DNA of 60,622 nt from Streptomyces jumonjinensis (GTDB lineage Bacteria; Actinomycetota; Actinomycetes; Streptomycetales; Streptomycetaceae), in assembly GCF_009600885.1 (NCBI RefSeq), contig NZ_VCLA01000062.1:1-60622 (forward strand), written 5' to 3'. Of this stretch, positions 1 through 8,389 are shown piece after piece; within the stretch, counting starts at the first letter, position 1, and each line of letters begins with the position of its first letter. A model generated the notes under the pieces. It was not told the DNA's origin, made no database searches, and saw only the letters and a program-made list of their open reading frames with translations. Made by a program: the position numbers and the translations under genes.

Positions 1-255
1 AAGTCGACGACCCCACGACCCCGCCGCACAAGTTAAAGATCAAGCTAGGTCGTGTCCTCGAAGCCCCGTCTCGTCTCGAAGGCGTACCGGTCCCCGGTCG
101 GCGCCCCGCCGGCCCCGCCGCCGGGGCGCCGACGACCTCGGGGCGCCGCACCGGCGCACGCGCCATATCCTGTGGGCGGCGCCCAGCTGGGCGGGCATGA
201 CATCCACCGTGCCACGTGCCGGGCGCCAGGGCTGAGACGATCAGGGGGATGGACC
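1..255. other. Non-coding lead-in to the defence-like operon
   Basis: No gene is supported here. The reading frame of the next gene stays open upstream to about position 52, but the residues it would add are rich in Pro, Arg, Gly and Ala and look like out-of-frame high-GC sequence. A short AT-richer patch lies around 30-45 and could hold a promoter, but I see no clear -35/-10 pair. Confidence 0.5.
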
Positions 256-1101
256 GTGGAGACCGATGAAGCAGCGCCCTGCCGCCATGCGGGAATCCCG
301 CCGGCCACGGTGGTGGACTCCGTGGTCCGCCTCGTCGAGAACTTGGGCGCGCATCCCGGTCTGCTGGCCAAGCACGGACTGACGCAGCAGGAATTCTCCA
401 ACGCTCTGCCCGCCGCCATCGAGCAGATCCGGGGCCGTAGAAGCGCAGCCACCGGAGCCCGTCAGGAATTCATGACGATCATGCTGCAGGGTCTCGTGGA
501 CCGGGGGATCGCCTCGGCGCTCGAAGTGCCGAAGTCCGGAGCCGACGCCGTCTACCGCCTCACGGTCGACGGCATCGGGGACGTGGCCGTCATTCGCAAA
601 GGCGCCCCGGACGGGACGCAGGGCAGCGTCAATTGGAGTGTCCCGGACTGGGCCCAGGAAACCTATCTGTGGTGGGTTTTCGACGGCATGAAGCGCAACC
701 CCGGCAGCGAGGTCGCCAAGGGCGTCAGCCGACTGCGCAAGGTGTTCCTCACAGAGGATCGGAAGATGCTCGACGGAGTGATCTTCCATAACGATCTGTG
801 CGGAACACCCGGCCGCCTCTGTCCGAAGAACGAGTACGCCGCCGATTTCGGCGACTGGCGCCTTCCGCCGCCGTGCGTCTACGTCATGCCGGACCACGAT
901 CCGGGCGCGTCCTCCTGGAACTGGGACGGCGCGACCCGGCGGAAATTCCCCGGGCTGCTGCTCGGAGCATTCGGAATTCCCGCGGAGACGGCTCCCTTGT
1001 TCACCGGCCATGTGGGGTTCCGGATCGGCGAGCGCAAGGTCAAGCGCACGGTGATCACCTCACGATTCGGCCCCGCCAATGCCACTACGTACAGGAGCTG
1101 A
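256..1101 (+). CDS. Protein of unknown function, first gene of a helicase/nuclease operon
   Basis: This encodes about 281 residues and I do not recognise the family. The GTG start at 256 is chosen because a GGGGGA ribosome site lies six bases upstream and because residues further upstream look non-coding. The first half is helical (a segment after VVDSVVRLVENLG). A central beta-rich stretch contains GDVAVIRKG, and the second half has several Trp and Cys residues around LDGVIFHNDLCG and PPPCVYVMPD. The GDVAVIRK segment loosely recalls the core strand of PD-(D/E)XK nucleases, but the acidic residue before the lysine is missing, so a nuclease role is not supported. The next gene starts three bases after the stop codon, so it is almost certainly co-transcribed with the ParB-like, helicase and nuclease genes and may be a recognition or effector subunit. 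Confidence 0.75.
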   Translation: METDEAAPCRHAGIPPATVVDSVVRLVENLGAHPGLLAKHGLTQQEFSNALPAAIEQIRGRRSAATGARQEFMTIMLQGLVDRGIASALEVPKSGADAVYRLTVDGIGDVAVIRKGAPDGTQGSVNWSVPDWAQETYLWWVFDGMKRNPGSEVAKGVSRLRKVFLTEDRKMLDGVIFHNDLCGTPGRLCPKNEYAADFGDWRLPPPCVYVMPDHDPGASSWNWDGATRRKFPGLLLGAFGIPAETAPLFTGHVGFRIGERKVKRTVITSRFGPANATTYRS

Positions 1102-1104
1102 GCT

Positions 1105-2421
1105 GTGAGTTTCCCGATGGCCGATCCCGACCGCCGCGACTTCCTGACCTCGCGGGAGGCGATAGGGCATGTGCAGCTGCCGGCGTGGCCGCGATCGAAC
1201 AAGAGCCTGCGTCTCGTCGAGCTCGACGTCGAGTGGGTCCGCTTCTCGACGCTGAACCACCGTACGAAGGCGGAGCAGCAGCGGGAGGCGCAGCGGCAGG
1301 GGCAGGACGACCTCTTCTCCTCCGACCCGCTCGGGCCGACGGCACAGGAGGTGCAGCTCGCCATCCTGGCCGGGCAGCAGAAGTTCGACGAGCTGAAGGA
1401 GGATCTGCGCAAGCGCGACCAGCAGGAGCCGGCGATCGTCACCGCCGACGGTGTGCTGATCAACGGCAATCGCAGAACGGCCGCCCTGCGCATGCTGCTG
1501 CGCGAGGGTCATCTGAAGTGCCAGTACGTGCGCTGTCTCGTGCTGCCGGGCGACGCCACACCCGAGGAGATCCTGCTCCTCGAAGCGGAACTCCAGGTCG
1601 CCCGGGACTTCCGGGAGGACTACTCCTGGATCAACGAGGCCATGATGATCGAGGAGCTCTACGAGCTGTCCGACCGCGACTGGGAGCAGGTGTCCGTGCG
1701 CATGCACCGCCCCCGGCGGGAAGTGCAGGGACTGTACGAGAAGCTGCTGCTGGTGCAGCAGCTGGTGAACCAGTCCCAGGGCGCGCGGCTTCCGATCGAC
1801 TTCACCGACAACGAGTCCGCCTTCGACGAACTGGCCAAGCACATCCGCACCCTGCCGGCCACCGAGGCGGCCGGCGTCAAGAACGCGTACTTCCTCGGAA
1901 TCGTCTCCGGTGTCAACTACCGTCAACTGCGTCATCTGCGGCGCGAGGACTCCGAGGCTCTGGTGGCCAAGGAGCTTCGGAGCGAGGCCACGCTGGAGGG
2001 GCTCGTCGCCGCGGCGAGCACCGGGTGGCTCGATGACGTCGAGAACGACCCGTTGAGCGACCTCCTGGGAGACGACGAACCTCAGGACACGGTCGTCGAG
2101 GACATCCTCGGCCTGATCGTCACCAGACGGCCCGAAGCCGTCGTCGAGCTGGCGGACGGCTCCGGCGTGCCCATGCAGAGCGTGCTGCGGAGCCTGTCCG
2201 GCGCCGTCTCCGCCGCGGCGCAGGAGGCCGACGAGCGCAGTCGTGAGCAGAACACGGTGGACGCTCCGTTCCAGAGGACGGAGAAGGCGCTCAGGGAGCT
2301 CAACCGTCTCCCCGCTCTGCTGCGGAGCTCCCGCGCTCACTCCGGATGGGACGAGGACGCCTTCCAGGATGAGCTCGATCGCATGGAGAAGCTCCTGGCC
2401 CAGCTCCGGGAGAGCTCGTGA
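1105..2421 (+). CDS. ParB/sulfiredoxin-fold (ParB-like) protein
   Basis: This encodes 438 residues from a GTG start preceded by AGGAG seven bases upstream. Residues about 108-135 contain a segment ending in NGNRRTAALRML, with G121-N122-R123-R124. It matches the nucleotide-binding GxRR-type loop of ParB/Srx-fold domains, found in chromosome-partition proteins and in DNA-modification or defence proteins such as DndB and SspE. The rest is largely helical, with many charged residues and a long Leu/Glu/Arg-rich middle that could be a DNA-binding or dimerisation bundle. No partner parA gene is present, so plasmid-type partitioning is unlikely. The gene is sandwiched between an unknown gene and a helicase whose GTG overlaps this stop codon, which implies translational coupling. 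I infer an NTP-dependent DNA-recognition or nicking component of a defence module; catalytic activity is not shown by the sequence. Confidence 0.8.
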   Translation: MSFPMADPDRRDFLTSREAIGHVQLPAWPRSNKSLRLVELDVEWVRFSTLNHRTKAEQQREAQRQGQDDLFSSDPLGPTAQEVQLAILAGQQKFDELKEDLRKRDQQEPAIVTADGVLINGNRRTAALRMLLREGHLKCQYVRCLVLPGDATPEEILLLEAELQVARDFREDYSWINEAMMIEELYELSDRDWEQVSVRMHRPRREVQGLYEKLLLVQQLVNQSQGARLPIDFTDNESAFDELAKHIRTLPATEAAGVKNAYFLGIVSGVNYRQLRHLRREDSEALVAKELRSEATLEGLVAAASTGWLDDVENDPLSDLLGDDEPQDTVVEDILGLIVTRRPEAVVELADGSGVPMQSVLRSLSGAVSAAAQEADERSREQNTVDAPFQRTEKALRELNRLPALLRSSRAHSGWDEDAFQDELDRMEKLLAQLRESS

Positions 2422-4307
2422 TCTCCGCCGAGCTGGAGCAGCGGGGGCGTCCCGTCGTCGTCCTGCGCCGGAGCGAGGGGGCGAACGCGGGCGCGTGGGC
2501 GCTTCTGCAGGAGGCGCTGCAGCGCGGGGTGGAAGGCGGCTCGCGCGATGTGATCGAGGCCCGTGTCGACGTCTTCTTCGCCGAGCTCGAAGCCGTCGCC
2601 GATGCCCGCAGACGTTTCCGTCAGACCATTTCGTTCGGCGATGAGCTGACCCGGCAGCTGCGCGCGCTCGCGGAGGACCGGAAGAAGCGGGAGAGCGTCC
2701 TGCGGGGCGTGCCACCGGCCGACCAGGGCGACCTCGCCGCCGAGCTCTCGGCGGCCGGATTCCGGCGCGCGCTGAAGCCGTTCCAGCTGGAGAACCTGGC
2801 GCGGTTGATGAGCCTGCCGCACGGCGCCGATTTCTCGGTGCCCGGGGCGGGCAAGACCACGGTCGCGCTGGCCGGGTTCACGCTGGGGCGGGCGCGCGGC
2901 GATGTGGAGCAGCTGCTGGTGATCGGGCCGATCGCGGCGTTCCAGGCGTGGAAAGAGGACTCGGCGGCATGTCTGAGCCCTGAGCCCGTGCTGGACGTGC
3001 ACACCGGCCCGCGCACCGTGCTGCGCGACGATCTGGACATTCTGCTCACCAACTACAACCGGGTGGCGGCCGACTACGACCGAATCCGCACGTACATCAC
3101 CCGCCGCCCGACTCAGGTGGTGCTCGACGAGGCCCACCGGATCAAGAAAGGCGAGGCCGGTGTGCACGGCCGCGCCGTGCTCGACCTCGCCTATGCCGCC
3201 CGACGGCGCGATGTGCTCACCGGCACCCCGGCACCGCAGGGGGCGAACGACCTGGTGGCGCCGGTGCGCTTCCTCTATCCGGGACAGGACCGCAAGATCC
3301 TGCCCCCGGGCGCCTACAGCGAGGCCGGCGGACGGGACCCTCATGTCGTGGCCGAGACCAGCGGGGCGATCGGCCGGTACTTCGTCCGCACCCCGAAGTC
3401 CAGACTCGAGCTGCCGCCCACCGAGTTCGACGTCGTCGCCGAGCCGATGGGCCGGATCCAGCAGGCGATCTACGAGGCGCTGGAGGGACGGTACCGGGGC
3501 GAGTTCGCGCTGGGCGTGCGGGACCGCCGGAGCTTCGGCAGGCTCGGTCGGATCACGATGTATCTGCTGGAGGCCGCGACGAACCCGTCGCTTCTGGTCG
3601 CGGGCTCCGACGAACACGACCAGGCCGAGTTCGTCCACCCGCCGTTGGAGCTGCGCGGCGATGAGGCGCTGGCCGATCTGCTGCGGCAGTACGTCCAGTA
3701 CGAGTCTCCGTGGAAGTACCGCAGGCTGCGGCAGATCGTCGAGGAGGCCGCCGCCCGCGATGAGAAGGTGCTGGTCTGGTCGACGTTCGTACGGAATCTG
3801 AAGCTGCTCGGCGGCGCGCTGAAGGATTTCCAGCCCGCGATCGTGCACGGCGGCGTGCGCCCCGCCGACGGCGCCCCGGCAGGTGCGCTGACGCGGGACG
3901 CCGAGTTCGACCGCTTCCGCAACGATCCCGACTGCCGGGTGCTCCTCGCCAACCCCGCCGCCTGCGGCGAGGGCGTCAGCCTGCACCACTGGTGTCACCA
4001 CGCCGTCGATCTCGACCGCACCTTCAACGCCGGCCACTATCTGCAGAGCCAGGACCGCATCCACCGCCTGGGCCTCCGTGACGACGCCGTCACCCGCTTC
4101 ACCCTGCTGCTCAGCCGCGACAGCATCGACGAGACGGTGGACGGCAGACTCCGGGAGAAGATCGTCGTCCTGTCCCGTCTGATGAACGACCCCGGCCTGG
4201 TCACGGCCGCCCTGCCCGAGCCCGACACCGACACCGACGACAGCGTCCCCACGGTCCTGGACGACGACGCGACGGCGCTCCTGCAGGCCCTCCGCCGCCG
4301 CTCATGA
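2418..4307 (+). CDS. SNF2/DEAH-type superfamily 2 helicase
   Basis: This encodes 629 residues. After an N-terminal region of about 120 residues come the two RecA-like lobes of an SF2 translocase. Walker A is PGAGKTT with K146; Walker B is LDEAH with D237-E238-A239-H240; motif III is LTGTPAPQG. The C-terminal lobe has NPAACGEGVSL and QSQDRIHRLG, the latter being the motif VI form typical of the SNF2/Rad54 branch. Such proteins translocate on duplex DNA and often drive restriction or remodelling. The GTG start overlaps the stop of the ParB-like gene, and its own stop overlaps the ATG of the following nuclease gene, so the three products are probably made in fixed proportion. The likely role is motor subunit of a DNA-targeting complex together with the nuclease. 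Confidence 0.92.
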   Translation: MISAELEQRGRPVVVLRRSEGANAGAWALLQEALQRGVEGGSRDVIEARVDVFFAELEAVADARRRFRQTISFGDELTRQLRALAEDRKKRESVLRGVPPADQGDLAAELSAAGFRRALKPFQLENLARLMSLPHGADFSVPGAGKTTVALAGFTLGRARGDVEQLLVIGPIAAFQAWKEDSAACLSPEPVLDVHTGPRTVLRDDLDILLTNYNRVAADYDRIRTYITRRPTQVVLDEAHRIKKGEAGVHGRAVLDLAYAARRRDVLTGTPAPQGANDLVAPVRFLYPGQDRKILPPGAYSEAGGRDPHVVAETSGAIGRYFVRTPKSRLELPPTEFDVVAEPMGRIQQAIYEALEGRYRGEFALGVRDRRSFGRLGRITMYLLEAATNPSLLVAGSDEHDQAEFVHPPLELRGDEALADLLRQYVQYESPWKYRRLRQIVEEAAARDEKVLVWSTFVRNLKLLGGALKDFQPAIVHGGVRPADGAPAGALTRDAEFDRFRNDPDCRVLLANPAACGEGVSLHHWCHHAVDLDRTFNAGHYLQSQDRIHRLGLRDDAVTRFTLLLSRDSIDETVDGRLREKIVVLSRLMNDPGLVTAALPEPDTDTDDSVPTVLDDDATALLQALRRRS

Positions 4308-5269
4308 CGCTGCTTCCCAGCCACGGTCTCGTCTTCCGCGTGCTTCTCCTCGCGCACGCCGCGGACCGGGCCCCGCGGGCCGACGCCGACGCCTGGGCGC
4401 GAGCGGCATTCGACCGGGCTTCCCACTGGGGCCGGTCGCTGGACCTGCGCGCGGCGGCACGCGCCCTGCTCGCTCATGGTCTCGCCGAGGCGACCGAGGA
4501 CGGGATACGCGTGGCGGCGCGGCTGCGCTCGCTCCCCGCCATGGAGTCCGGTGCGATGCGGGCGACGGCACGTGTGCTGCTGGCGGCCTCGCCCCCGCCC
4601 TGGCTGACCCAGGCGGTCCGCTCCGGATCCGTCGTACGCGACTACATCCCCGACGCCGACCTCAAGGCGCTCACCTGGCTGGAGCCGGAGTTGGACGCCC
4701 TGCTGGCCGACGCCGCGGCCCAGCACCTCGCCGCCGAGGGGGAGGTCTGGCGGGAGCGTCTGGGCGAGGCCGCCGAGGCGGTCGTCCTGTCGGCGCTGCG
4801 GCGCACGGGCCGCGAGGCCGTACAGGTGTCCCTCGTCTCCGCCGCCTACGGCTACGACGTGGAGGTGAGCGGTGACCCCGTGGAGCGCATCGAGGTGAAG
4901 GGCGCCGGTCCGGAGACGCGGGGGAGCTTCCACCTCACGCGTCATGAGTTCGAGACCTCTCGGCGCCACCCGGACACCTGGAGCGTCGTCCAGGTGGTCT
5001 TCCGCCCTGACGCCTTCCGGGCCGACGTACTCGGCCCGGAGCACGTCGCGGACGTGATCCGGCTCATGCCGCAGGCCGTGCGCGCCGTCGTCCCCGAGGA
5101 CACCGACGCGTTCGTATGGGATCAGTCGGCTCTGCTCACACCGCCCGCGGAGGACTGGAGACCGACCGGGCTGAGACCAGCGGCGGATTTCAGCGCCCCC
5201 GGCCTACGCCCCGGTCTACGCCCCGGCCTGCGGCGACGGCCTGAGAATCCTGGCCGAGCCGGACACTGA
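4304..5269 (+). CDS. DUF3883-type PD-(D/E)XK nuclease-like protein
   Basis: This encodes 321 residues. The ATG overlaps the helicase stop (ATGA). The first 150 residues are helical and Ala/Arg-rich and have no recognisable fold. Residues about 160-240 match the DUF3883 (NO VEIN C-terminal) pattern: GYDVEV, then RIEVKG, then a FHLTRHE segment and a hydrophobic strand. D185 and the E197-V-K199 triplet form a complete PD-(D/E)XK catalytic signature, so metal-dependent DNA cleavage is plausible. In known defence loci DUF3883 domains often sit beside SF2 helicases, as here. The last 50 residues turn into Pro/Gly/Arg repeats, coded by a partly repetitive stretch near 5190-5240. A start further downstream is possible but would lose the coupling. 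Confidence 0.82.
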   Translation: MTLLPSHGLVFRVLLLAHAADRAPRADADAWARAAFDRASHWGRSLDLRAAARALLAHGLAEATEDGIRVAARLRSLPAMESGAMRATARVLLAASPPPWLTQAVRSGSVVRDYIPDADLKALTWLEPELDALLADAAAQHLAAEGEVWRERLGEAAEAVVLSALRRTGREAVQVSLVSAAYGYDVEVSGDPVERIEVKGAGPETRGSFHLTRHEFETSRRHPDTWSVVQVVFRPDAFRADVLGPEHVADVIRLMPQAVRAVVPEDTDAFVWDQSALLTPPAEDWRPTGLRPAADFSAPGLRPGLRPGLRRRPENPGRAGH

Positions 5270-5371
5270 GCCCGTGGCCGGCGGCTTCCCCACGCCCATG
5301 ATCCTGTGGTCGGCCGCTCTCCTGGCCCGGTGAGCCCGTGGTCAGCCGCTTCCCGGGCCGTAAGCCCAAGC

Positions 5372-5935
5372 TCAGCCGTTCCCCGGGCCCGGGCGGCGGG
5401 CGGCGGCACGCCGCGCCTCGATCACCGCGGCCTCCACCCGGTCCGCCGCGTCGAGCGGGTTCTCGTGCTCCCACACCCGCACCACGGTCCAGCCCGCCTC
5501 GTCCAGTCTCCGGTCCGTGTCCGCGGCCCGGTTCCGGTTCTGCTCCACCTTCGCCGCCCAGTAATCCGCGTTGCGCACGGCGCCGGTGTGATGCTCGGGA
5601 CAGCCGTGCCAGAAACAGCCGTCGAGGAAGACCGCGACCCTCGCCTTGGTGAACACGAGATCCGCGGTGCGCCGCAGCTCCTTGACCGGACGGGCGGCCA
5701 CCCGATAGCGCAGACCGCGTCCGTGCACCGCCCGCCGCAGCGCCAGCTCCGGGCCGGTGTCCCGGCTCCGGTTCGCCCGCATGCTCGCTCGCACGCCCTC
5801 GGACGACGCCCACGACTGCCCCGCCCGCGTCTTCCGGGGCCGATCGGAACCCGCCCCTTCGACGCCCCCTTCGACGCCCTCTTCAACGCCTTCTCCGGCG
5901 CCCGCACTGTCGGCGTTCCCAAGATCTCCGGCCAT
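5372..5935 (-). CDS. vsr: Very short patch repair (Vsr) endonuclease
   Basis: This encodes about 187 residues. The Vsr core runs from MRANRSRDTGPELALRRAVH through TADLVFTKARVAVFLDGCFW to VWEHENP. D92 in TADLVF corresponds to the catalytic aspartate, and CFWHGCPEHH (about 107-116) is the zinc/mismatch region typical of the family. Vsr nicks 5' of the T in T:G mismatches that arise when 5-methylcytosine deaminates, so it belongs with the C5-methyltransferase that starts 82 bp away on the other strand. The first 45 residues are an unusual Gly/Glu/Val repeat and Arg-rich leader; the true start could be closer to the core (for example the Met at residue 52). It is divergent from the methyltransferase and convergent with the DUF3883 gene, so it has its own promoter. 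Confidence 0.9.
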   Translation of the reverse strand: MAGDLGNADSAGAGEGVEEGVEGGVEGAGSDRPRKTRAGQSWASSEGVRASMRANRSRDTGPELALRRAVHGRGLRYRVAARPVKELRRTADLVFTKARVAVFLDGCFWHGCPEHHTGAVRNADYWAAKVEQNRNRAADTDRRLDEAGWTVVRVWEHENPLDAADRVEAAVIEARRAAARRPGPGNG

Positions 5936-6017
5936 CTGTCCAGCGTATGCCCAGCGCGATGCCTCCGTCTCGGGGTCCTCTCCAGGCAAGCCGGCGCCCT
6001 CCCGTACCATCGGGCGG

Positions 6018-7229
6018 GTGACAGCAGCGCTCGCCTCCGTTCCCGGCATCACCTCCTTGCCCTCCGGCCAGGCTCTCTTCGAGGTCGCTGAATTCTTCGC
6101 GGGGATCGGTCTCGCCCGGCTGGGGCTGGAGAGCGGCGGCTTCAAGGTCACCTGGGCCAACGACCTGGACGCCCAGAAGCGCGACATGTACAAGGGGCAC
6201 TTCGCCGATCCGGAGGACCACTACATCCTGCGGGACATCCGGGAGATCGCCGACGACATCCGATCCCCGCTCGCCCCTCGCCGCGCCGACCTGGCATGGG
6301 CCTCATTCCCCTGCACCGATCTCTCCCTGGCCGGCGGTCGCTCGGGACTCGCGGGAGAGCACTCCAGCACCTTCTGGAACTTCACCGACGTCGTGGCGGC
6401 CATGGGCGACCGTGACGGCGAGACGCCCGCCGTCATCGCCCTGGAGAACGTCAACGGTTTCGCCACCAGCCATAAGGGCGCCGATATGAAGGCCGCCGTC
6501 GAGCGGCTGAACAAGCTCGGCTACTGGGCCGACGTGGTCACCCTGGACGCCCGTCGCTTCGTCCCGCAGTCCCGCCCGCGCCTCTTCGTCGTCGCCAGCC
6601 GACTGCCCAAGCCCCTCGCCGACGAGCGCCGCGACACCGAGCTGCGTCCTTCCTGGCTCGACCGCGCCCTCGACGACGAGAGCATCGACACCCACCGCAC
6701 ACTGCTCCCCGAACCGCCTCCCCTGCGCGGCGCCGGCTGGACGGATCTGGTCGACGCCGACGACGACCCGAGCGTCGAATGGTGGGACGCAGAGCGGGTC
6801 GCGCATTTCGAGAGCCAGCTCTCCGGCATCAACAAGGCCCGTGTGGAGCAGCTCGGCCGTGAGCCCGAGCCCTCTTACCGCACCGCCTACCGGCGCACCC
6901 GGGGCGGCGTCCCCGCTTGGGAGATCCGCGACGGCGACGTGGCCGGCTGTCTGCGCACCGCCCGCGGCGGCTCCTCCAAGCAGGCTGTCGTGCGCATGCA
7001 GAAGGGCGAGCCGTTGCGCGTGCGGTGGATGACGGCTCGCGAGTACGCGAAACTCATGGGCGCCCCGGAGTACGCCCTCCCCGCGAAGCGCAACCAGGCG
7101 ATCATGGGCTTCGGCGACGCCGTCTGCGTCGACGCCGTCGCCTGGCTCGCCCGGCACTACCTCCAGCCTCTGCTCACGGGCACCCTCCGCCCCGAACCGC
7201 TTCCGGGGCAGCAGACCGTCTCCGCCTGA
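6018..7229 (+). CDS. DNA (cytosine-5-)-methyltransferase
   Basis: This encodes about 403 residues from a GTG at 6018, a weak start because no good ribosome site is visible. The ordered C5-MTase motifs are present: SAM-binding FAGIGLARLGL (27-37), catalytic SFPCTDLS with C99, ENV at 143-145, and QSRPR with Q184, R186 and R188. A variable target-recognition region follows, then the conserved C-terminal closing part around REYAKLMGAP. It methylates cytosine C5 in a short target I cannot predict. It is divergent from vsr across an 82 bp gap that must hold both promoters, and is followed by a DUF4928-family gene. Together they look like a type II restriction-modification cassette. The PCT rather than PCQ after the motif IV proline is a minor variant. 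Confidence 0.93.
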   Translation: MTAALASVPGITSLPSGQALFEVAEFFAGIGLARLGLESGGFKVTWANDLDAQKRDMYKGHFADPEDHYILRDIREIADDIRSPLAPRRADLAWASFPCTDLSLAGGRSGLAGEHSSTFWNFTDVVAAMGDRDGETPAVIALENVNGFATSHKGADMKAAVERLNKLGYWADVVTLDARRFVPQSRPRLFVVASRLPKPLADERRDTELRPSWLDRALDDESIDTHRTLLPEPPPLRGAGWTDLVDADDDPSVEWWDAERVAHFESQLSGINKARVEQLGREPEPSYRTAYRRTRGGVPAWEIRDGDVAGCLRTARGGSSKQAVVRMQKGEPLRVRWMTAREYAKLMGAPEYALPAKRNQAIMGFGDAVCVDAVAWLARHYLQPLLTGTLRPEPLPGQQTVSA

Positions 7230-7350
7230 TAGACCCGGGTCCGCCCGATGGACGGTGTCCGTCCGAGGACGGTCGGAGCGGATCCCGCTTCCGCCCGCCC
7301 CACCGCCCCCCGTACAACCTCGCAGCCTTCCCGCATGCCAGGAGGAACAG

Positions 7351-8366
7351 ATGGTCGCCCCCCAGCCGAACGCGGACGCGGTCGAGATCCAGGTGACGGA
7401 GGCGGCGGCAGCGCTCGTCCAGGCGCTCGGAGTCTGGTACGAGGGTCTGCGCGACCCGAAGGACACGTCAACGCCAACGTCATGTGCGCGGGCCTGTACA
7501 TGACGGAGTTCCTCGCCGCGCACTTCCCCCTCGAACCGGAGCACTACAAGACCCGCTCCCAGGTGAAGACCGCCGGCGGCAGGCAGGCCCAGAAGCTGCT
7601 CAAACAGCACGGCGAGCAGCGCAAGTTCACCAGCGAGGGCGGGCGCACCTCACGGGCCACCCTCGACCATGCCCAAGCCCTGGCGGACCTGCTCAACGCT
7701 CAGGGCGCCGAGGCGGGCCTGAACGAGTTCACCGAGCTTGAGCGCACCGCGCTCGCCGCGCTGCTCCAGGCATGGTTCGTCGCACGCATCCGGGAGGACT
7801 ACTTCGGGCGCAGACGCATCGAGGCGGAGATCAACCCCGACAACCCCGTCCGCACCGCTGTGGCCGCGCTGATCGAGGCCGGCCGTCTCCGGGGCGGCAA
7901 CACCGCGGGCGCGATAGCACAGCACCTCGTCGGGGCCAAACTCACGATGCGCTTCCCCGGCGAAGAGGTCAACGTCGAGAGCTACACCACCGCCGACGTC
8001 CAGACCGGCCGCGCCGGCGACTACCAGATCGGCGACACCGCCATTCATGTCACCATGTCGCCCGGCGAGAAGGTGTTCCTCGAACGCTGCGCCGACAATC
8101 TCAGCCATGGGTACCGTCCTCGCGTCCTCGTCCCCCAGGATCGCGTCGCCGCCGCCCTCCAGCTCGCCGAGAACTACGGCATGAGCGACCGCGTGGCGAT
8201 CCAGTCCATCGAGGATTTCGTCGGCACCAACATCGAAGAGATCGGCGGCTTCTCCAAGAACGGCGTCCGCGACCGCCTCCGCGAGCTGCTCACCGGGTAC
8301 AACGCCCGCATCGACCAGGCCGAAGCCGATAGATCACTGAAGATCCAGCTCCCCGAGAACCTCTGA
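7351..8366 (+). pseudogene. DUF4928-family protein, apparently frameshifted
   Basis: The ATG at 7351 has a textbook AGGAGG site and opens a frame that reads to WYEGLRDPKDTSTPTSCART-like nonsense and stops near 7503. From about 7460 another frame (HVNANVMCAGLYMTEFLAA onward) carries the family's conserved body to 8366. That body includes AQHLVGAKLTMRFPG, GDTAIHVTMSPG, ERCADNLSHGYRPRVLVP and FVGTNIEEIGG. Joining the two at GAAGGACAC (7459-7465), where one extra G would restore the phase, gives a normal protein of about 338 residues. DUF4928 proteins lie beside C5-methyltransferases and are candidate restriction endonucleases. If the shift is real, the cassette keeps methylation and loses the putative cutter; a sequencing error or recoding is also possible. 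It is convergent with the MpaB-like gene, eight bases away. Confidence 0.8.
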
Positions 8367-8367
8367 T

Positions 8368-8389
8368 CCAGACCTCATGCGGGGTCTGG
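8368..8389. terminator. Short hairpin between convergent genes
   Basis: CCAGACC and GGTCTGG pair around an eight-base loop right after the DUF4928 stop and over the stop of the opposite gene. It may act in both directions. No T-run follows. Confidence 0.4.

Noticed and set aside
52..255. An N-terminal extension of the first gene
   Set aside because: It is Pro/Arg/Ala-rich with no good ribosome site, whereas GTG 256 has GGGGGA at normal spacing.
256..5269. Classification as DISARM or BREX
   Set aside because: No DrmB/DUF1998, PLD, PglX, PglZ or Lon-type gene is present; only the helicase is shared in type.
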